A model generated the notes under the pieces. It was given only the letters and a program-made list of their open reading frames with translations, was not told the origin of the DNA and searched no databases. This document shows positions 8,082-17,273 of a stretch of 64,000 bases of DNA, in pieces. The DNA is taken from positions 1 through 64,000 of the forward strand of contig DATLGO010000050.1 of the NCBI GenBank assembly GCA_035540375.1, read 5' to 3'. The position numbers and the translations under genes are program-made. This DNA is from Candidatus Thermoplasmatota archaeon. GTDB taxonomy: Archaea > Thermoplasmatota > SW-10-69-26 > JACQPN01 > JAJPHT01. Within the stretch, counting starts at the first letter, position 1. Every line of letters begins with the position of its first letter.

Positions 8082-8471
8082 GTGGACCCCCGTCGCCGCG
8101 CCCGCATCGGCATCGCCCTCGGCATCATCGGCCTCCTCGCCTTCCCGGCCGTCAACGCCCTCATCCTCTCGGGAGGCGTCTACACGCTGCTCGTCGGCCG
8201 CCTCGGGTCGAACACGCTTGCGAACGTGACGCTCGTCCTGTTCCTCGTCGCGCCGCTTGCGGGTCTCGTCGGCGGCGTCGTGACGCTTCGCGGAGGCCGC
8301 GGCGGGTCCTATTTCCGGGCGGCCGGCATCCTCGGATCGCTCGCGATGCTCATCGTCGTCGTCTCCGTTCTCGGGAGCGGAACGCCGAGCGACGTCACGC
8401 TCAAGATCCTCGTCGCGAGCTTCTGGGCGCCCGCCCTCCTCGCGCTCGGCCTATCGCGGAAGGCCCGCTGA
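8082..8471 (+). CDS. Small four-helix membrane protein, paralogue of 6592-7032
   Basis: 129 residues from a GTG start: V-D-P-R-R-R-A-R-I-G-I-A-L-G-I-I-G. Four hydrophobic segments follow, ending with a short basic tail (LGLSRKAR). The first helix and the glycine-rich G-L-V-G-G-V-V turn match the protein at 6592. I chose the GTG because the frame upstream of it (from 7983) reads through the promoter of the divergent gene. The 3' end overlaps the XPD helicase gene by 21 bp in convergent orientation. Confidence 0.6.
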   Translation: MDPRRRARIGIALGIIGLLAFPAVNALILSGGVYTLLVGRLGSNTLANVTLVLFLVAPLAGLVGGVVTLRGGRGGSYFRAAGILGSLAMLIVVVSVLGSGTPSDVTLKILVASFWAPALLALGLSRKAR

Positions 8472-10631
8472 GGGGCGCCAGAAGCCTCGCACCTCGGCCA
8501 GGAGATCGCGGGCGACCCGCGGCTCGAACCCGTCGGGATACGCGTCCCGGTATGAGCCCCACGCGAACCGCTTGTCCATGAGCACGACGACGCCCCGGTC
8601 CCCGGGGCCACGGATGAGACGACCCGCGGCCTGGAGAACGCGGGACATCGTGGGATAGACGTAGGCGTAATTGCGGCCGTTGGCCTTCCCGAACTTCTGC
8701 TCGTAGTACGCGATGAGGCTCTGCACCTCGAGCGTGGGCGCCGCGAACGGCAGACCCACCACGACGACGCCTTTGAGGAGGTTGTTCTCGTAATCGTAGC
8801 CCTCGCTGAGGCTCCCTCCTTGGACGCCCATGAGAAGCGCGTCCGCGGGATCGTCGCGCAGGCGCGCGACGAGCGCCTGCTTCTCGCTCTTCCCGAGCTC
8901 CCGCGCCTCGACGACGAGGGGCTTCGCGAGCTTGTCGCCGATGCGAAGGCGGACCTCTTCGAGGATGCCGTAGCTCGGGAAGAACGCGGCGACGTTGCCC
9001 GGGATCGCGTCCGCGACGCCCGCGAGGCGCGTGGCGATGCGGTCGTACATCTCGGGCGAGCGCTCCTGGTAGGACGTCGTCACGTCGCCGTCCACGAGGA
9101 CGAGGCGGTTCTCGCGGGGAAACGGCGAGCGGTACGCCTTGAGGACCGCGCGCGCGTCCCCGAGCCCGAGAACGTCGCGCGTCATCTCCATGGGATGGAG
9201 CGTTCCGCTCATGATCACGGAGGCGTGGACGCCCTCGAACACGGGACGCGCCAGCACCGACGGATCGAGCACGAGATACTGCAGCGTCGGAGCGGGGTCG
9301 CGTTTCCACACGCGCGCGAGGCCGCGGCGCTCGATGCGCCAGTTCGCGAGGAACTCGCGCAGGGTGTCGATGCCCCGCGGCCCTTCCTTCTTCTCCTTCT
9401 CGTACGCGGCGCCGGCGGCCTCGAGCTCGTCGACGAGCCCGTCGTAGTCGACGCCCGCGAGCGAGAGGCCCCGCACGCGCCCGAGGTGCTTGGAGACGCG
9501 TTCCATGAACTCGTCGCGCGGAACGAGCCGCTCGGCGCCGGCGAATCCCCGCTTCTCGTCCGCGAAGGCCATGAGGACGTCGTTCCCGACCTTCTTCGGC
9601 GCCTCCGCGAGGTCCGGCAGCAGGTCCTTGAGCGATTCGACGAGGCGCGCGACGCGCGAGGCGTCGATGTCCATGAGCTCGTCGATCGCGTTCGCGATCG
9701 CGTGCTCGTTCAGCTCGAGCGTGAGATGGTCGCGGATGCGATCGGGCAGGTTGTGCGCCTCGTCGACGACGAGGATCACGTCCGAGAGATCGATCTTGAG
9801 GCGCTCCGCGATGCCCGATCTCAGGTCGCTGAAGAAGTAGTTGTAGTCGCACACGACGACGTGCGCCTGCGCGGCGACGTCGAGGGCGGCCTGGTGGGGA
9901 CATACCTCCATGTCCGTCGCGACGATCACCGCGTGCTCGACGTGGTGGATGTCCTTCTTGAGAAGCTTCACGGCCGCGCCGTTGGGATTCTCCCAGTAGC
10001 GGCACTCGCCGCTCACCTGCTGGCGATGGCAGAATTCCGAGAACCGGCGCGAGAACATCTCGCGGGCCTCGCGGCGGGGGCACATGTCCTGCTTGCCGAT
10101 GACGTCGCTCACGACGAAGGGGACGCCGGACTTGCGGCGCATGTCCTTCAGCGTGTCGACCGCGAGGCGATGCTGGGACTGCTTGGAGGTGAGGAAGAAC
10201 ACGCGCTTGCGGTGCTTCAACGCGTACGCGACGAGCGGCGCGAGCGTGGAGACGGTCTTCCCGAGGCCCGTCGGCGCCATCGCGACGAGATGCCCGCCGC
10301 GCTCGGCCGTCTCCTTCACGTCGGCGATGAGCGCGCGCTGCCCTTCTCGGACGCTCGCGTAGGGAAAGAGGTCGAGGCCTGCGGGGACCTCGAGGGTCGC
10401 GGGCGCCATCGGCTCCCTCGGCTGCGGTTCGCGACGCGCCGGCGCCGCCGCGCGCGGAAGCGCGGCCTGCCGGGCCCGCGCGGGCCGCGCGACGGGCATC
10501 GCGCCCTCGCAGCGGGGACACACCGCGTGGTCGCTCCCGGCCCGACGTTTGAGGAGCCCCTTGCACGTCGGGCAGAACACGCTGCCCCCAACCGGGGGAT
10601 CCGGCATAAAGGACGCGGGGGGAGTGGGCAC
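8451..10631 (-). CDS. xpd: XPD/Rad3-family DNA helicase with N-terminal zinc ribbon
   Basis: 726 residues. Superfamily 2 helicase motifs are clear: Walker A in APTGLGKTVS, the DEAH box in LVVDEAHNLPD, and motif VI in VLQAAGRLIRGPGDRG. Between motifs I and II are four spaced cysteines (in MCPRREA, EFCHR, GECRYW and EVCPHQ), matching the XPD iron-sulfur cluster. The N-terminus carries an extra CPTC/CPRC zinc ribbon (Cys20, 23, 38, 41) not found in standard XPD. The enzyme should unwind DNA 5'-3' in repair or transcription-linked processes. Two YkgJ genes lie just upstream on the same strand. Confidence 0.92.
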   Translation of the reverse strand: MPTPPASFMPDPPVGGSVFCPTCKGLLKRRAGSDHAVCPRCEGAMPVARPARARQAALPRAAAPARREPQPREPMAPATLEVPAGLDLFPYASVREGQRALIADVKETAERGGHLVAMAPTGLGKTVSTLAPLVAYALKHRKRVFFLTSKQSQHRLAVDTLKDMRRKSGVPFVVSDVIGKQDMCPRREAREMFSRRFSEFCHRQQVSGECRYWENPNGAAVKLLKKDIHHVEHAVIVATDMEVCPHQAALDVAAQAHVVVCDYNYFFSDLRSGIAERLKIDLSDVILVVDEAHNLPDRIRDHLTLELNEHAIANAIDELMDIDASRVARLVESLKDLLPDLAEAPKKVGNDVLMAFADEKRGFAGAERLVPRDEFMERVSKHLGRVRGLSLAGVDYDGLVDELEAAGAAYEKEKKEGPRGIDTLREFLANWRIERRGLARVWKRDPAPTLQYLVLDPSVLARPVFEGVHASVIMSGTLHPMEMTRDVLGLGDARAVLKAYRSPFPRENRLVLVDGDVTTSYQERSPEMYDRIATRLAGVADAIPGNVAAFFPSYGILEEVRLRIGDKLAKPLVVEARELGKSEKQALVARLRDDPADALLMGVQGGSLSEGYDYENNLLKGVVVVGLPFAAPTLEVQSLIAYYEQKFGKANGRNYAYVYPTMSRVLQAAGRLIRGPGDRGVVVLMDKRFAWGSYRDAYPDGFEPRVARDLLAEVRGFWRPSAGLPR

Positions 10632-10673
10632 GCGCGCCGAACGTGGCGCGGCGCCTTCAGGCGTCTCCCGAGG

Positions 10674-11399
10674 TCACCCGCCGACGGCGGCCACGCGCGC
10701 CGCGAGGTCCGCGGGCGAGAACGGGCCGCCGCGCGAAAGCCGGTCGACGAGGTCCACGACCGGGCCCTTCCGGACGCGGTCGAGCGCGGCGTCGCGGTCG
10801 AGGCCGCGCACGAGCGCGAGATCGCGCGTCGTTTCGAGGAACCTGAGCACGTCCCGCACGACCGCCGGGATGCGGGCCGCGACCTCGGCCGCAGCGAAGG
10901 AATCCGTGTAGGTCGCGGCGAATCCCGCCCGGTCCGCGGCGTCGGGCGCGAACGCGTCCGGGCACTTCGCGGACCAGGCGGCCGCGGTGCCTCGAATGAG
11001 CACGGGATACGCCCGACAGACGGCGGGCCGTTCCTCGTAGGCGCCGCAGAGCACGACGGTGCCGTCCTCGCGCGGACGCACGGGCGGCGGGAACTCGGAG
11101 GCAATGCGCGAGACGTGGAGCGGGCACGCGCGCGTCGCGAGCTCCCAGACGAGGACGATCACCTGCTCGCGATCGATCGCGACGAGCGAAGGGACGAAGG
11201 CAATCGGGACGCCGCGACGTTCGGCGGCGTCCATCATGCGTCCCCGCTCCCAGCTCCAGACCGGGAGCCCCGCCCTCGTGGGGAGACCGTAGAGGCCGAA
11301 AGGCGCGAGCGTGTCGAAGGAATCGGGCCACGCAGGCGCGTCGCGCTCCTCCAGGTTGAGGCAGCACTTGCCGCAAAGCGTGCACGCGAACGCCGTCAC
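10674..11399 (-). CDS. YkgJ-family cysteine-cluster protein (second of a tandem pair)
   Basis: 241 residues from a GTG that overlaps the upstream YkgJ stop (GTGA at 11396-11399). The N-terminal FACTLCGKCCLNLE and later cysteines in ACPLH, VLCGAYEERPAVCRAYP form the YkgJ/UPF0153 cluster, which probably binds zinc or an iron-sulfur centre. The family's biochemical role is not settled. The C-terminal half is helical without motifs. Coupling to the paralogue upstream suggests the two act together. Alternative starts further upstream would lie inside the first gene. Confidence 0.82.
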   Translation of the reverse strand: MTAFACTLCGKCCLNLEERDAPAWPDSFDTLAPFGLYGLPTRAGLPVWSWERGRMMDAAERRGVPIAFVPSLVAIDREQVIVLVWELATRACPLHVSRIASEFPPPVRPREDGTVVLCGAYEERPAVCRAYPVLIRGTAAAWSAKCPDAFAPDAADRAGFAATYTDSFAAAEVAARIPAVVRDVLRFLETTRDLALVRGLDRDAALDRVRKGPVVDLVDRLSRGGPFSPADLAARVAAVGG

Positions 11400-12037
11400 G
11401 CGCGAGCCTCCTCGAGGTCGGCCGCGTCCACGAGGCGGCCCGAGGCGAGCGCGCGCGCGAGCGCTTCGCGCGGGAGCGCATGGCGCGGCGCGACGAGGCC
11501 GCGCGCCTCGAGGCGCTGGAGGCGCTCGACGGCCTCGGCGGGCGCGCGCCTCGCGGCGATGGCCGCGGGCATGCACGCGGCGTACGCCTTCGGCCAGTCG
11601 CCGTTTCCCGGCTCGAAGGCCGCGTCGCACGAGGCGCTCGCGGTCCAGCCGCCCCTGCTGTGCCGGAGCGGATACGCGCGGCACGCGGTGGGCCTGCGGT
11701 CGTAGATGCCGCAGCGATTGTCCTCGCCGACGAAGGGGCAGACGTCGTGCTCCGCCTCCCACGCGAAGGCCACGAGGCCCAGACGCTCGTCGAGGGCCGC
11801 GAGCGAGGGGCGGAAGGCGAGCCCGAACCCCCGGCGCTTCGCCTCCGCGAGCATGACGCGCCGTTCCTCGCTCCACACGGCGAGGCCTCCGCGCGACGGC
11901 AGGAGGTAGAGCCCGAAGGGGGCGAGGTCGTCGAAGGCCGCCGGCCAACGGGGGTCGGGGAGGTCGACGAGGTGACGGCAGCAATGGCCGCATCCGTTGC
12001 ACGCGAAGCGCGCTCCGGCCGTCCCGACGGGGATCAC
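11396..12037 (-). CDS. YkgJ-family cysteine-cluster protein (first of a tandem pair)
   Basis: 213 residues. The cysteine cluster FACNGCGHCCRHLVDLP near the N-terminus, HDVCPFVGEDNRCGIYDRRP and TACRAYP in the middle are diagnostic of the YkgJ family. It shares 'DLAPFGLYLLPSRGGLAVW' with DTLAPFGLYGLPTRAG in the downstream gene, so the two arose by tandem duplication. A third family member lies at 21272-21964. Function is unknown; the proteins are cytosolic. Confidence 0.82.
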   Translation of the reverse strand: MIPVGTAGARFACNGCGHCCRHLVDLPDPRWPAAFDDLAPFGLYLLPSRGGLAVWSEERRVMLAEAKRRGFGLAFRPSLAALDERLGLVAFAWEAEHDVCPFVGEDNRCGIYDRRPTACRAYPLRHSRGGWTASASCDAAFEPGNGDWPKAYAACMPAAIAARRAPAEAVERLQRLEARGLVAPRHALPREALARALASGRLVDAADLEEARA

Positions 12038-12060
12038 GTCCGCTCATCGGGCGGTCGCGC

Positions 12061-12627
12061 TCAAGTAGGTTTCGAGCCCGCGAGGAATCCCGCGAAAGCG
12101 TCGAGCGCGCGGCCGCGGTGGCTCAGCCGGTTCTTCGTTTCGGTGGGAAGCTCCGCGAACGTGAGCGACTGGCCCTGGGGCACGAAGACCGGGTCGAAAC
12201 CGAATCCGAGGCCTCCGTCGCGGGCCGTCTCCGCGATCACGCCCTTCGAGATGCCCGTGAAATAGCGCTCGCCCGCTTCAGGCGACCAATATCCGATCAC
12301 GGCCTCGAATCGCGCGGTGCGGTCCGGCGCGCCTTCGAGGAGCTTCAGGATGCCCGGGACGCCGATGGTCTTGAGCGCGTGCGCGCTGTAGACGCCCGGG
12401 AATCCCTTGAGCGCGTCGACGAAAAGCCCCGCGTCGTCGACGAAGAACGGCTCGTCCACGATCTTCCGGGCCGCGGCCACTTTGCCGCGCGCGACCTCCT
12501 CGAGCGTATCGGCCTGGAGTTCCGGGAGGTCGAGGGTCCGCATCACGCACGCGTGGCCAAGGCGCGCAAGCAGGGCCGAGGCTTCGCGGTGCTTGCCCGC
12601 GTTCCCGGTGACGAAGTGGATCCGCAC
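12061..12627 (-). CDS. rdgB: XTP/dITP pyrophosphatase (RdgB/HAM1)
   Basis: 188 residues, normal for the family. Visible motifs are FVTGNAGKHREA (nucleotide-binding N-terminus), VDDAGLFVDALKGFPGVYSA (catalytic aspartates), GLGFGFDPVFVP and NRLSHRGRA. The enzyme hydrolyses non-canonical purine triphosphates such as XTP and dITP, keeping them out of DNA and RNA. It starts at a GTG 1 bp after the stop of Kae1-Bud32 and so is the last gene of the TiaS/Kae1-Bud32/RdgB operon. The family arrangement of RdgB beside Kae1 recurs in other archaea. Confidence 0.95.
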   Translation of the reverse strand: MRIHFVTGNAGKHREASALLARLGHACVMRTLDLPELQADTLEEVARGKVAAARKIVDEPFFVDDAGLFVDALKGFPGVYSAHALKTIGVPGILKLLEGAPDRTARFEAVIGYWSPEAGERYFTGISKGVIAETARDGGLGFGFDPVFVPQGQSLTFAELPTETKNRLSHRGRALDAFAGFLAGSKPT

Positions 12628-12628
12628 C

Positions 12629-14269
12629 TCACGTCCCCCGGTAGCGTCCCCTGCGCGCGATCTCCTCCACCTTCTCCTCGACCGCCCTCGTGCCGCCCCC
12701 CGCGCGGTAGCCGTCGAGGACCCGGGCGAAGGCGTCGGGGATGTCGGCGTGGGTCGCCGTGAGTCCCTCCATGAGGACGTGGAGGTCCACGCCCTTCGCC
12801 TCGTCCTCGTCCGTGGGGGACGCGAGGCCGAAGTCGATGAGCGCGAGCGCGCCGTCGGGCTGGACGAGCACGTTCGAGGTCGTGAGGTCGCCGTGGACGA
12901 GATGCGAGGCGTGGAGCCTCGCGCACGCCTCGCCGAGCGCGCGCAGGAGCCCCTCGGCGCGCGCGGGCTCGCGGTGGAGCGTCTCCTTGAGCTGCTCGCC
13001 TTCCAGGCGCTCCAGCACGAGGAGCGATTCGGCCTCGTGCAGGTCGTACACGAGCGGCGTGCGCACGCCCGCGCGACGCGCGCCCACGAGCGCGCGCGCC
13101 TCCGCGCGGGTCCGGGCCGCGCGCAGGCTGCGGTCCAGGAGCGCGTGTCGGTATGGCTTCGGCGATCGGCGCTTCGTGATCGCCGCGCGCTCGATGAGGC
13201 GCGTCGCGGCGACGACGGCTTCGGCGCCGTGGTAGGCCCCGTCCACCGCGCCGAGGAAGACCCTCCGCTCGGGGCCGCGCCAGCTCACGGCGATGTCGTC
13301 GGTCCGCTGGCGCTGGTCCACGATCGTCTCGCTGAGATCCTTCGCGGCGTGCGCGCGCTGCATGTATCCCTGATGCGCGATCATCGCGCCGTTGTCGATG
13401 AGGAGACCCTTCGCGGGTCGGTACGCCTTGGCTCCGCGCGCCTCGGCCATCTCGCGCGTCATCTGGAAGAGGCGCTCGTTGCACGCGACGCCGCCGCCGA
13501 GCACCACCTCGTGCTTCTCGGTGTGGGCGAGGGCGCGCTCCGTGACCTCGGTGAGCATCGCGAAGGTCGTCTCCTGGATGGAGAAGCATACGTCCGCCAT
13601 CGATTCGCCCTTCGCGAGGTGGGCGCGCGCGGCGGTGAGGATGCCGCTGAAGGCCATGTCCATTCCGCGGATGCTGTAGGGGAGCTCGAGAAGCTTCGAG
13701 CCGCCCTTCGCGATCTTCTCGATCTCCGGCCCGCCCGGAAAGGGAATGCCCTCCTCGCGCGCGAACTTGTCGAGCATGTTGCCGACGCCGACGTCGAGCG
13801 TCTCGCCGAAGACGCGGTAGCGACCCTCGGTGTAGGCGATGATCTGCGTGTTGCCGCCCGAGGCGTAGAGCAGCACGGGGTCGTCGGCGGGCGTGACCGC
13901 GCGGCCGATCTCGAGGTGCGCGACGCAGTGGTTCACGCCGACGAGCGGTTTCCCGGCGGCGATCGCGAACGCGCGCGCGGCGGTCGCGGCCGTCCGCAGG
14001 CACGGGCCGAGGCCCGGGCCCTGGCTGAAGGCGACAAGGTCGATGTCGCGCGCCGCAAGCCCCGCGGTCGCAAGGGCCTTCTCGAGGATGGCGCCCGCGA
14101 CGTCCGCGTGGTGGTTTGCCGCCTCGCGTGGGTGGATGCCCCCCGACTCGGGGCGGAACATGTCGAGCGCGGAGGCGAGGATCTTCGGATCCCGGCCGTC
14201 CTCCCGCGTCTCCTCGACGATGCCCACGCCGAACGTGTGGGCGGTTCCTTCGATCCCGAGGACCTTCAT
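12629..14269 (-). CDS. kae1-bud32: Kae1-Bud32 fusion, KEOPS complex (tRNA t6A synthesis)
   Basis: 546 residues. Residues 1 to about 330 are Kae1, the threonylcarbamoyl transferase: M-K-V-L-G-I-E-G-T-A-H-T-F-G start, metal histidines in NHCVAHLEIG, and the ASKH nucleotide motifs YASGGNTQ and VLGGGVACN. From about residue 345 the protein is Bud32, an atypical small kinase/ATPase with VHGDLTTSNVLV and LIDFGLAS. The complex installs t6A at tRNA position 37. A fused form is typical of several euryarchaeal lineages. The start ATG overlaps the TiaS stop (ATGA at 14266-14269). Confidence 0.96.
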   Translation of the reverse strand: MKVLGIEGTAHTFGVGIVEETREDGRDPKILASALDMFRPESGGIHPREAANHHADVAGAILEKALATAGLAARDIDLVAFSQGPGLGPCLRTAATAARAFAIAAGKPLVGVNHCVAHLEIGRAVTPADDPVLLYASGGNTQIIAYTEGRYRVFGETLDVGVGNMLDKFAREEGIPFPGGPEIEKIAKGGSKLLELPYSIRGMDMAFSGILTAARAHLAKGESMADVCFSIQETTFAMLTEVTERALAHTEKHEVVLGGGVACNERLFQMTREMAEARGAKAYRPAKGLLIDNGAMIAHQGYMQRAHAAKDLSETIVDQRQRTDDIAVSWRGPERRVFLGAVDGAYHGAEAVVAATRLIERAAITKRRSPKPYRHALLDRSLRAARTRAEARALVGARRAGVRTPLVYDLHEAESLLVLERLEGEQLKETLHREPARAEGLLRALGEACARLHASHLVHGDLTTSNVLVQPDGALALIDFGLASPTDEDEAKGVDLHVLMEGLTATHADIPDAFARVLDGYRAGGGTRAVEEKVEEIARRGRYRGT

Positions 14270-15633
14270 CGGGCCTGCATGGCGGGTTCTGCTGAAAGGG
14301 GTTGCGGCGACCTCCCCAGGCGCCTGAGCGGCATCGCGAGGTGGCGTCGCGCCCTGGCGGGCGCCTCGTGCCACCCGAGCGGGACCCGGCGGGGCTCGTC
14401 CGACCACGTCGCCGCCTCCTCGCCCGCCTTGGCCCCGCATCCCTTGCACCGGTGGCCCGCCCCGCGCCCGGCGCTGTGCATGCTGCGGTCGCAGGCGCTG
14501 CACCGCGGGTTCGCGACCTTGACGCGCCGCGGGGCGAGCGCGTCGATGCGCAGCTTCTCGAGGCCGAGCGTGAGCCCGTTGTCGGGCGCCGCATGGAGTC
14601 CTCCGCAGGCGATAAGCGCGTCCCCCGGCCGGAGCGCCATGACGATGTCGCGGAGCGCGCGCGTCGGCGCGTAGGCGGCGAGCGTGACCCGGGCCCCCTC
14701 GTCGCCGAAGGCCACAAAGGCGTGGCCGCCGGCGCGCCACGGCTCGCCGAGGACTCGTCCCGGCATCCGCGCGCTCGCGAGCGCGCGGGCTTCGGACGGT
14801 CGGAGGTCGACGAGGTGCTCGTCGGTCGCCTGGTTGGTCTCGAAGAGCGTCCACTCGGCGAAAGATTCGCCCACGAGCGTCGCGAGCGCGCGGGGGAGCG
14901 CGTCGGGATCGTCGCCCCTCAAGCCCGCGAGGACGGGACACGGCGACGAGGGCACGCACACCACCTCGTCGTTCACGTCGTCGTAGGAATCGAACGTGCT
15001 CGGGAAGGCGCGTCCGATCGCGGCGACGGAGGCCTCCGACACGTCGCGGGGCGATCCCCAGCGCGGCTTCGCGCGGTACGCGATGGCCTCGAAGGTGCGG
15101 TCGAGCGGCGTCCAGGCAAGGGCCGCCGCGGCGCCGATGAGTCCGCGTCCTCCCTTGAGTCCCGAGTACCGGGCCCCGGCGGCTTCGAGCGCCGCGCGCG
15201 CGTCGCCGAGCGGCACGATGTCCGTGACGGCGCGCTCGTAGAACGCGCGCGGCGGCCGCGCGCGCGAGACGACCCAGCCCGGCTCCGTGCCCTCGGCGTC
15301 GGTCCGGGCCCATTCGGCGAGGACCGCGCCGAGCCGCTCGAACGCCTCGTCGGGATCCACGGGGTCGTCGGGGGCGGCGCGCGCGTAGGCATGTCGCCTG
15401 CCGGCGGGAAGCGAGGCCGCGACCGCGATCGGGTCGCCCGCGCCGCGGCCGAGTGCGAGCGCGAGCGCGGCGTTGCCGCGCGTCTTCCACGGAACGTTCG
15501 GGTTCAGGCGCACGAGGCGCGGAAGGCCGACGGGATCGCATTCGGGGAAGGCTTCGAGGACGCGGTTCACGAGGAACGTGCTGCACATCCCGTCGCGCGC
15601 GTCGGTGTCGTCGAACGCGAGGTGGAAGGGCAC
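14266..15633 (-). CDS. tiaS: tRNA(Ile2) 2-agmatinylcytidine synthetase TiaS
   Basis: 455 residues. It begins H-L-A-F-D-D-T-D, the signature of the archaeal TiaS N-terminal domain, and has YSGLKGGRGLIGAAAAL in the middle of the catalytic region. It ends with a zinc ribbon (two CxxC pairs in RCSACDRS and HRCKGCGAK). TiaS couples agmatine to cytidine 34 of the isoleucine tRNA that reads AUA, an archaea-specific modification. The start is a GTG about 28 bp after a TATA-like CGATAAAG (15657-15664). It is first in the operon with Kae1-Bud32 and RdgB. Confidence 0.95.
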   Translation of the reverse strand: MPFHLAFDDTDARDGMCSTFLVNRVLEAFPECDPVGLPRLVRLNPNVPWKTRGNAALALALGRGAGDPIAVAASLPAGRRHAYARAAPDDPVDPDEAFERLGAVLAEWARTDAEGTEPGWVVSRARPPRAFYERAVTDIVPLGDARAALEAAGARYSGLKGGRGLIGAAAALAWTPLDRTFEAIAYRAKPRWGSPRDVSEASVAAIGRAFPSTFDSYDDVNDEVVCVPSSPCPVLAGLRGDDPDALPRALATLVGESFAEWTLFETNQATDEHLVDLRPSEARALASARMPGRVLGEPWRAGGHAFVAFGDEGARVTLAAYAPTRALRDIVMALRPGDALIACGGLHAAPDNGLTLGLEKLRIDALAPRRVKVANPRCSACDRSMHSAGRGAGHRCKGCGAKAGEEAATWSDEPRRVPLGWHEAPARARRHLAMPLRRLGRSPQPLSAEPAMQAR

Positions 15634-15656
15634 GCGGCGACGAGGGCCGGGATGGA

Positions 15657-15664
15657 CGATAAAG
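15657..15664 (-). promoter_or_regulatory. TATA-like box for the tiaS operon
   Basis: Minus strand CTTTATCG, centred about 28 bp before the tiaS GTG at 15633. Located in the 80-bp gap to the upstream secreted-protein gene. Confidence 0.5.
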
Positions 15665-15715
15665 GAGAGGAGAAAAGGGGTCGGGCCCGGCGGCGCGCCG
15701 GGCCCTGGCGATCGC

Positions 15716-17251
15716 TCAGTGCTCGTGGCCGGCGTCGTCGACGTCGTCGGCGACTTCCTCGAGGATCGCGCGGTCGTACGTCAGGGAGTGGATCGAGACC
15801 TCCCCGAGCGCGACGAGGCCGTCGATCGTGAGCGTCCAGGCGCCGGCGATCATGGCCTCGGGGTTGACCCGGGTGTGGCTGTAGCCGTCCTCGCCCCAGA
15901 CCTGGAAGCCCGAGTCCTGCCAGGCGGCTTCACCGGCTTCGCTCGCGAAGCGGGCCGAGAGGCCGGTGGTCGTGCCGGGATTCGTGAGCGTCATGCGGAT
16001 CGCGAGCGGCGGCGTGGGCATCTTGAAATCGTACTTCTCGTGCACGCCGAGCGGGGACTGCAGACGCGCGGTGCGGTTGACGCTCTCCACGAGGCTCAGG
16101 TTGCGCCAGGCGAGGATGGGCATCGCGCCGCCGTCGAGCGTCGCGAGGACGTCCGTCGCGTGCTCGGCAACGTAGACGACGTATTCGCCCGAGCGCTCGA
16201 CCGCGATCTCGGCGACCGCGTCCTTCTCGGCGAGGTCGCCCGCGGCGATGAACTCGTCGAGGGGCCCGTACACGACGAAGCTCGCGCCGTTGAAGCGGTG
16301 CTTGTAACCCGAGGGTCCCCAGGGGTAGGCCTGGCCGTGCTTTCCGCTGCCCTGACCTTCTTCGAGCGGGCGCGAGAGCGTGAGCGTCGAGACGCCCTCG
16401 GGGACGTCGATCGCGACCGCGGTGCCGCGGGCGATCGTGACGCCTTCGAGGACGACGACGTCGGGCTTCACCTCGATGGGCGTCGCGACCGGCTCGATGA
16501 CGACGCGCTTCACCGAGAGCGTCGTGAGGTAGAGGATGCCGTCGAAGCGATCCGCGGACGCGGTGACGTCGACCGCGCCCGCCGCGAGGTTCGCGGGGTT
16601 GATGGTGCGCTCGCCCGAGGCGCCCATGACGAGGCCGGGGCCGTGCGAGGTGCCCGACTCGCCGCGGATCGTGACCGCGGGACCCGAGGCCGTGACGGCT
16701 TCGGCGACCAGGTTCTCGACGGCGCCCTCGTAGAGGATCGTCATGAAGACCGGCTGGGCCTTGAGGTTCACCGTCAGGATCTTCGAGAACGCGCCGCCCT
16801 CGTCGGCGGTCGCGATGCGGTGGTCCTGGCGGTGGACGAAGGCCTTCTGGAGCTTGAGCGTGCCCGGCGCCTCCTCGGAGCGGAGGCGGAAGGAGAGCGA
16901 GCCCTCCTTCACGTCGTACACGTAGACGATGTACGCGCCCGCGACGGGCTCCACGATGTTCGCCGCCGAGACGGCGTTCGAGAGCTCGTAATAGCCGACG
17001 CGCGCGTCGGTCGGGTCGAGCACGGAGAACCTCGCCGCCGCGGCGTCGCCGGTCGGCGTGAGGAAGACCTCGAGCGCTTCGGCTCCCGGGGGCACCGGGA
17101 CGAGGTAGCCGGCCCCGGCCGTCGCGCGGCCTTCGTATTCGAACCACTCGGCGCCGAGGGCCGTGCCGGCGAAGACGAAGCCGGCGAAGCCCGCGAGGAC
17201 GGTGGCCACGGCCACCAAGGTTACCTTCGATCGCTGCATGGAGCGGATCAC
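15716..17251 (-). CDS. Large secreted surface protein with repeated beta domains
   Basis: 511 residues: a signal peptide (hydrophobic stretch about residues 9-33 ending in T-A-L-G-A), then a wholly beta-rich external portion. Two halves each contain a 'Y-I-V-Y-V-Y-D' or 'Y-V-V-Y-V-A-E-H' strand with preceding V-P-P-G-A-E / V-P-E-G-V-S turns, suggesting repeated PPC-like or jelly-roll domains. The C-terminus is acidic and histidine-tipped (DDVDDAGHEH) without a membrane anchor. The GTG at 17251 lies 26 bp from a TATA-like CATATAGG (17274-17281); an ATG at 17239 is the alternative. Role unknown, probably cell envelope. Confidence 0.75.
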   Translation of the reverse strand: MIRSMQRSKVTLVAVATVLAGFAGFVFAGTALGAEWFEYEGRATAGAGYLVPVPPGAEALEVFLTPTGDAAAARFSVLDPTDARVGYYELSNAVSAANIVEPVAGAYIVYVYDVKEGSLSFRLRSEEAPGTLKLQKAFVHRQDHRIATADEGGAFSKILTVNLKAQPVFMTILYEGAVENLVAEAVTASGPAVTIRGESGTSHGPGLVMGASGERTINPANLAAGAVDVTASADRFDGILYLTTLSVKRVVIEPVATPIEVKPDVVVLEGVTIARGTAVAIDVPEGVSTLTLSRPLEEGQGSGKHGQAYPWGPSGYKHRFNGASFVVYGPLDEFIAAGDLAEKDAVAEIAVERSGEYVVYVAEHATDVLATLDGGAMPILAWRNLSLVESVNRTARLQSPLGVHEKYDFKMPTPPLAIRMTLTNPGTTTGLSARFASEAGEAAWQDSGFQVWGEDGYSHTRVNPEAMIAGAWTLTIDGLVALGEVSIHSLTYDRAILEEVADDVDDAGHEH

Positions 17252-17273
17252 CGACCCGCGAGCCGGGGGTGCG

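Noticed and set aside
8820-11705. A 961-residue open frame on the plus strand
   Set aside because: It is a shadow of the XPD and YkgJ genes on the other strand: composition is arginine/aspartate/glutamate-rich with no domain, while the opposite strand shows helicase motifs throughout.
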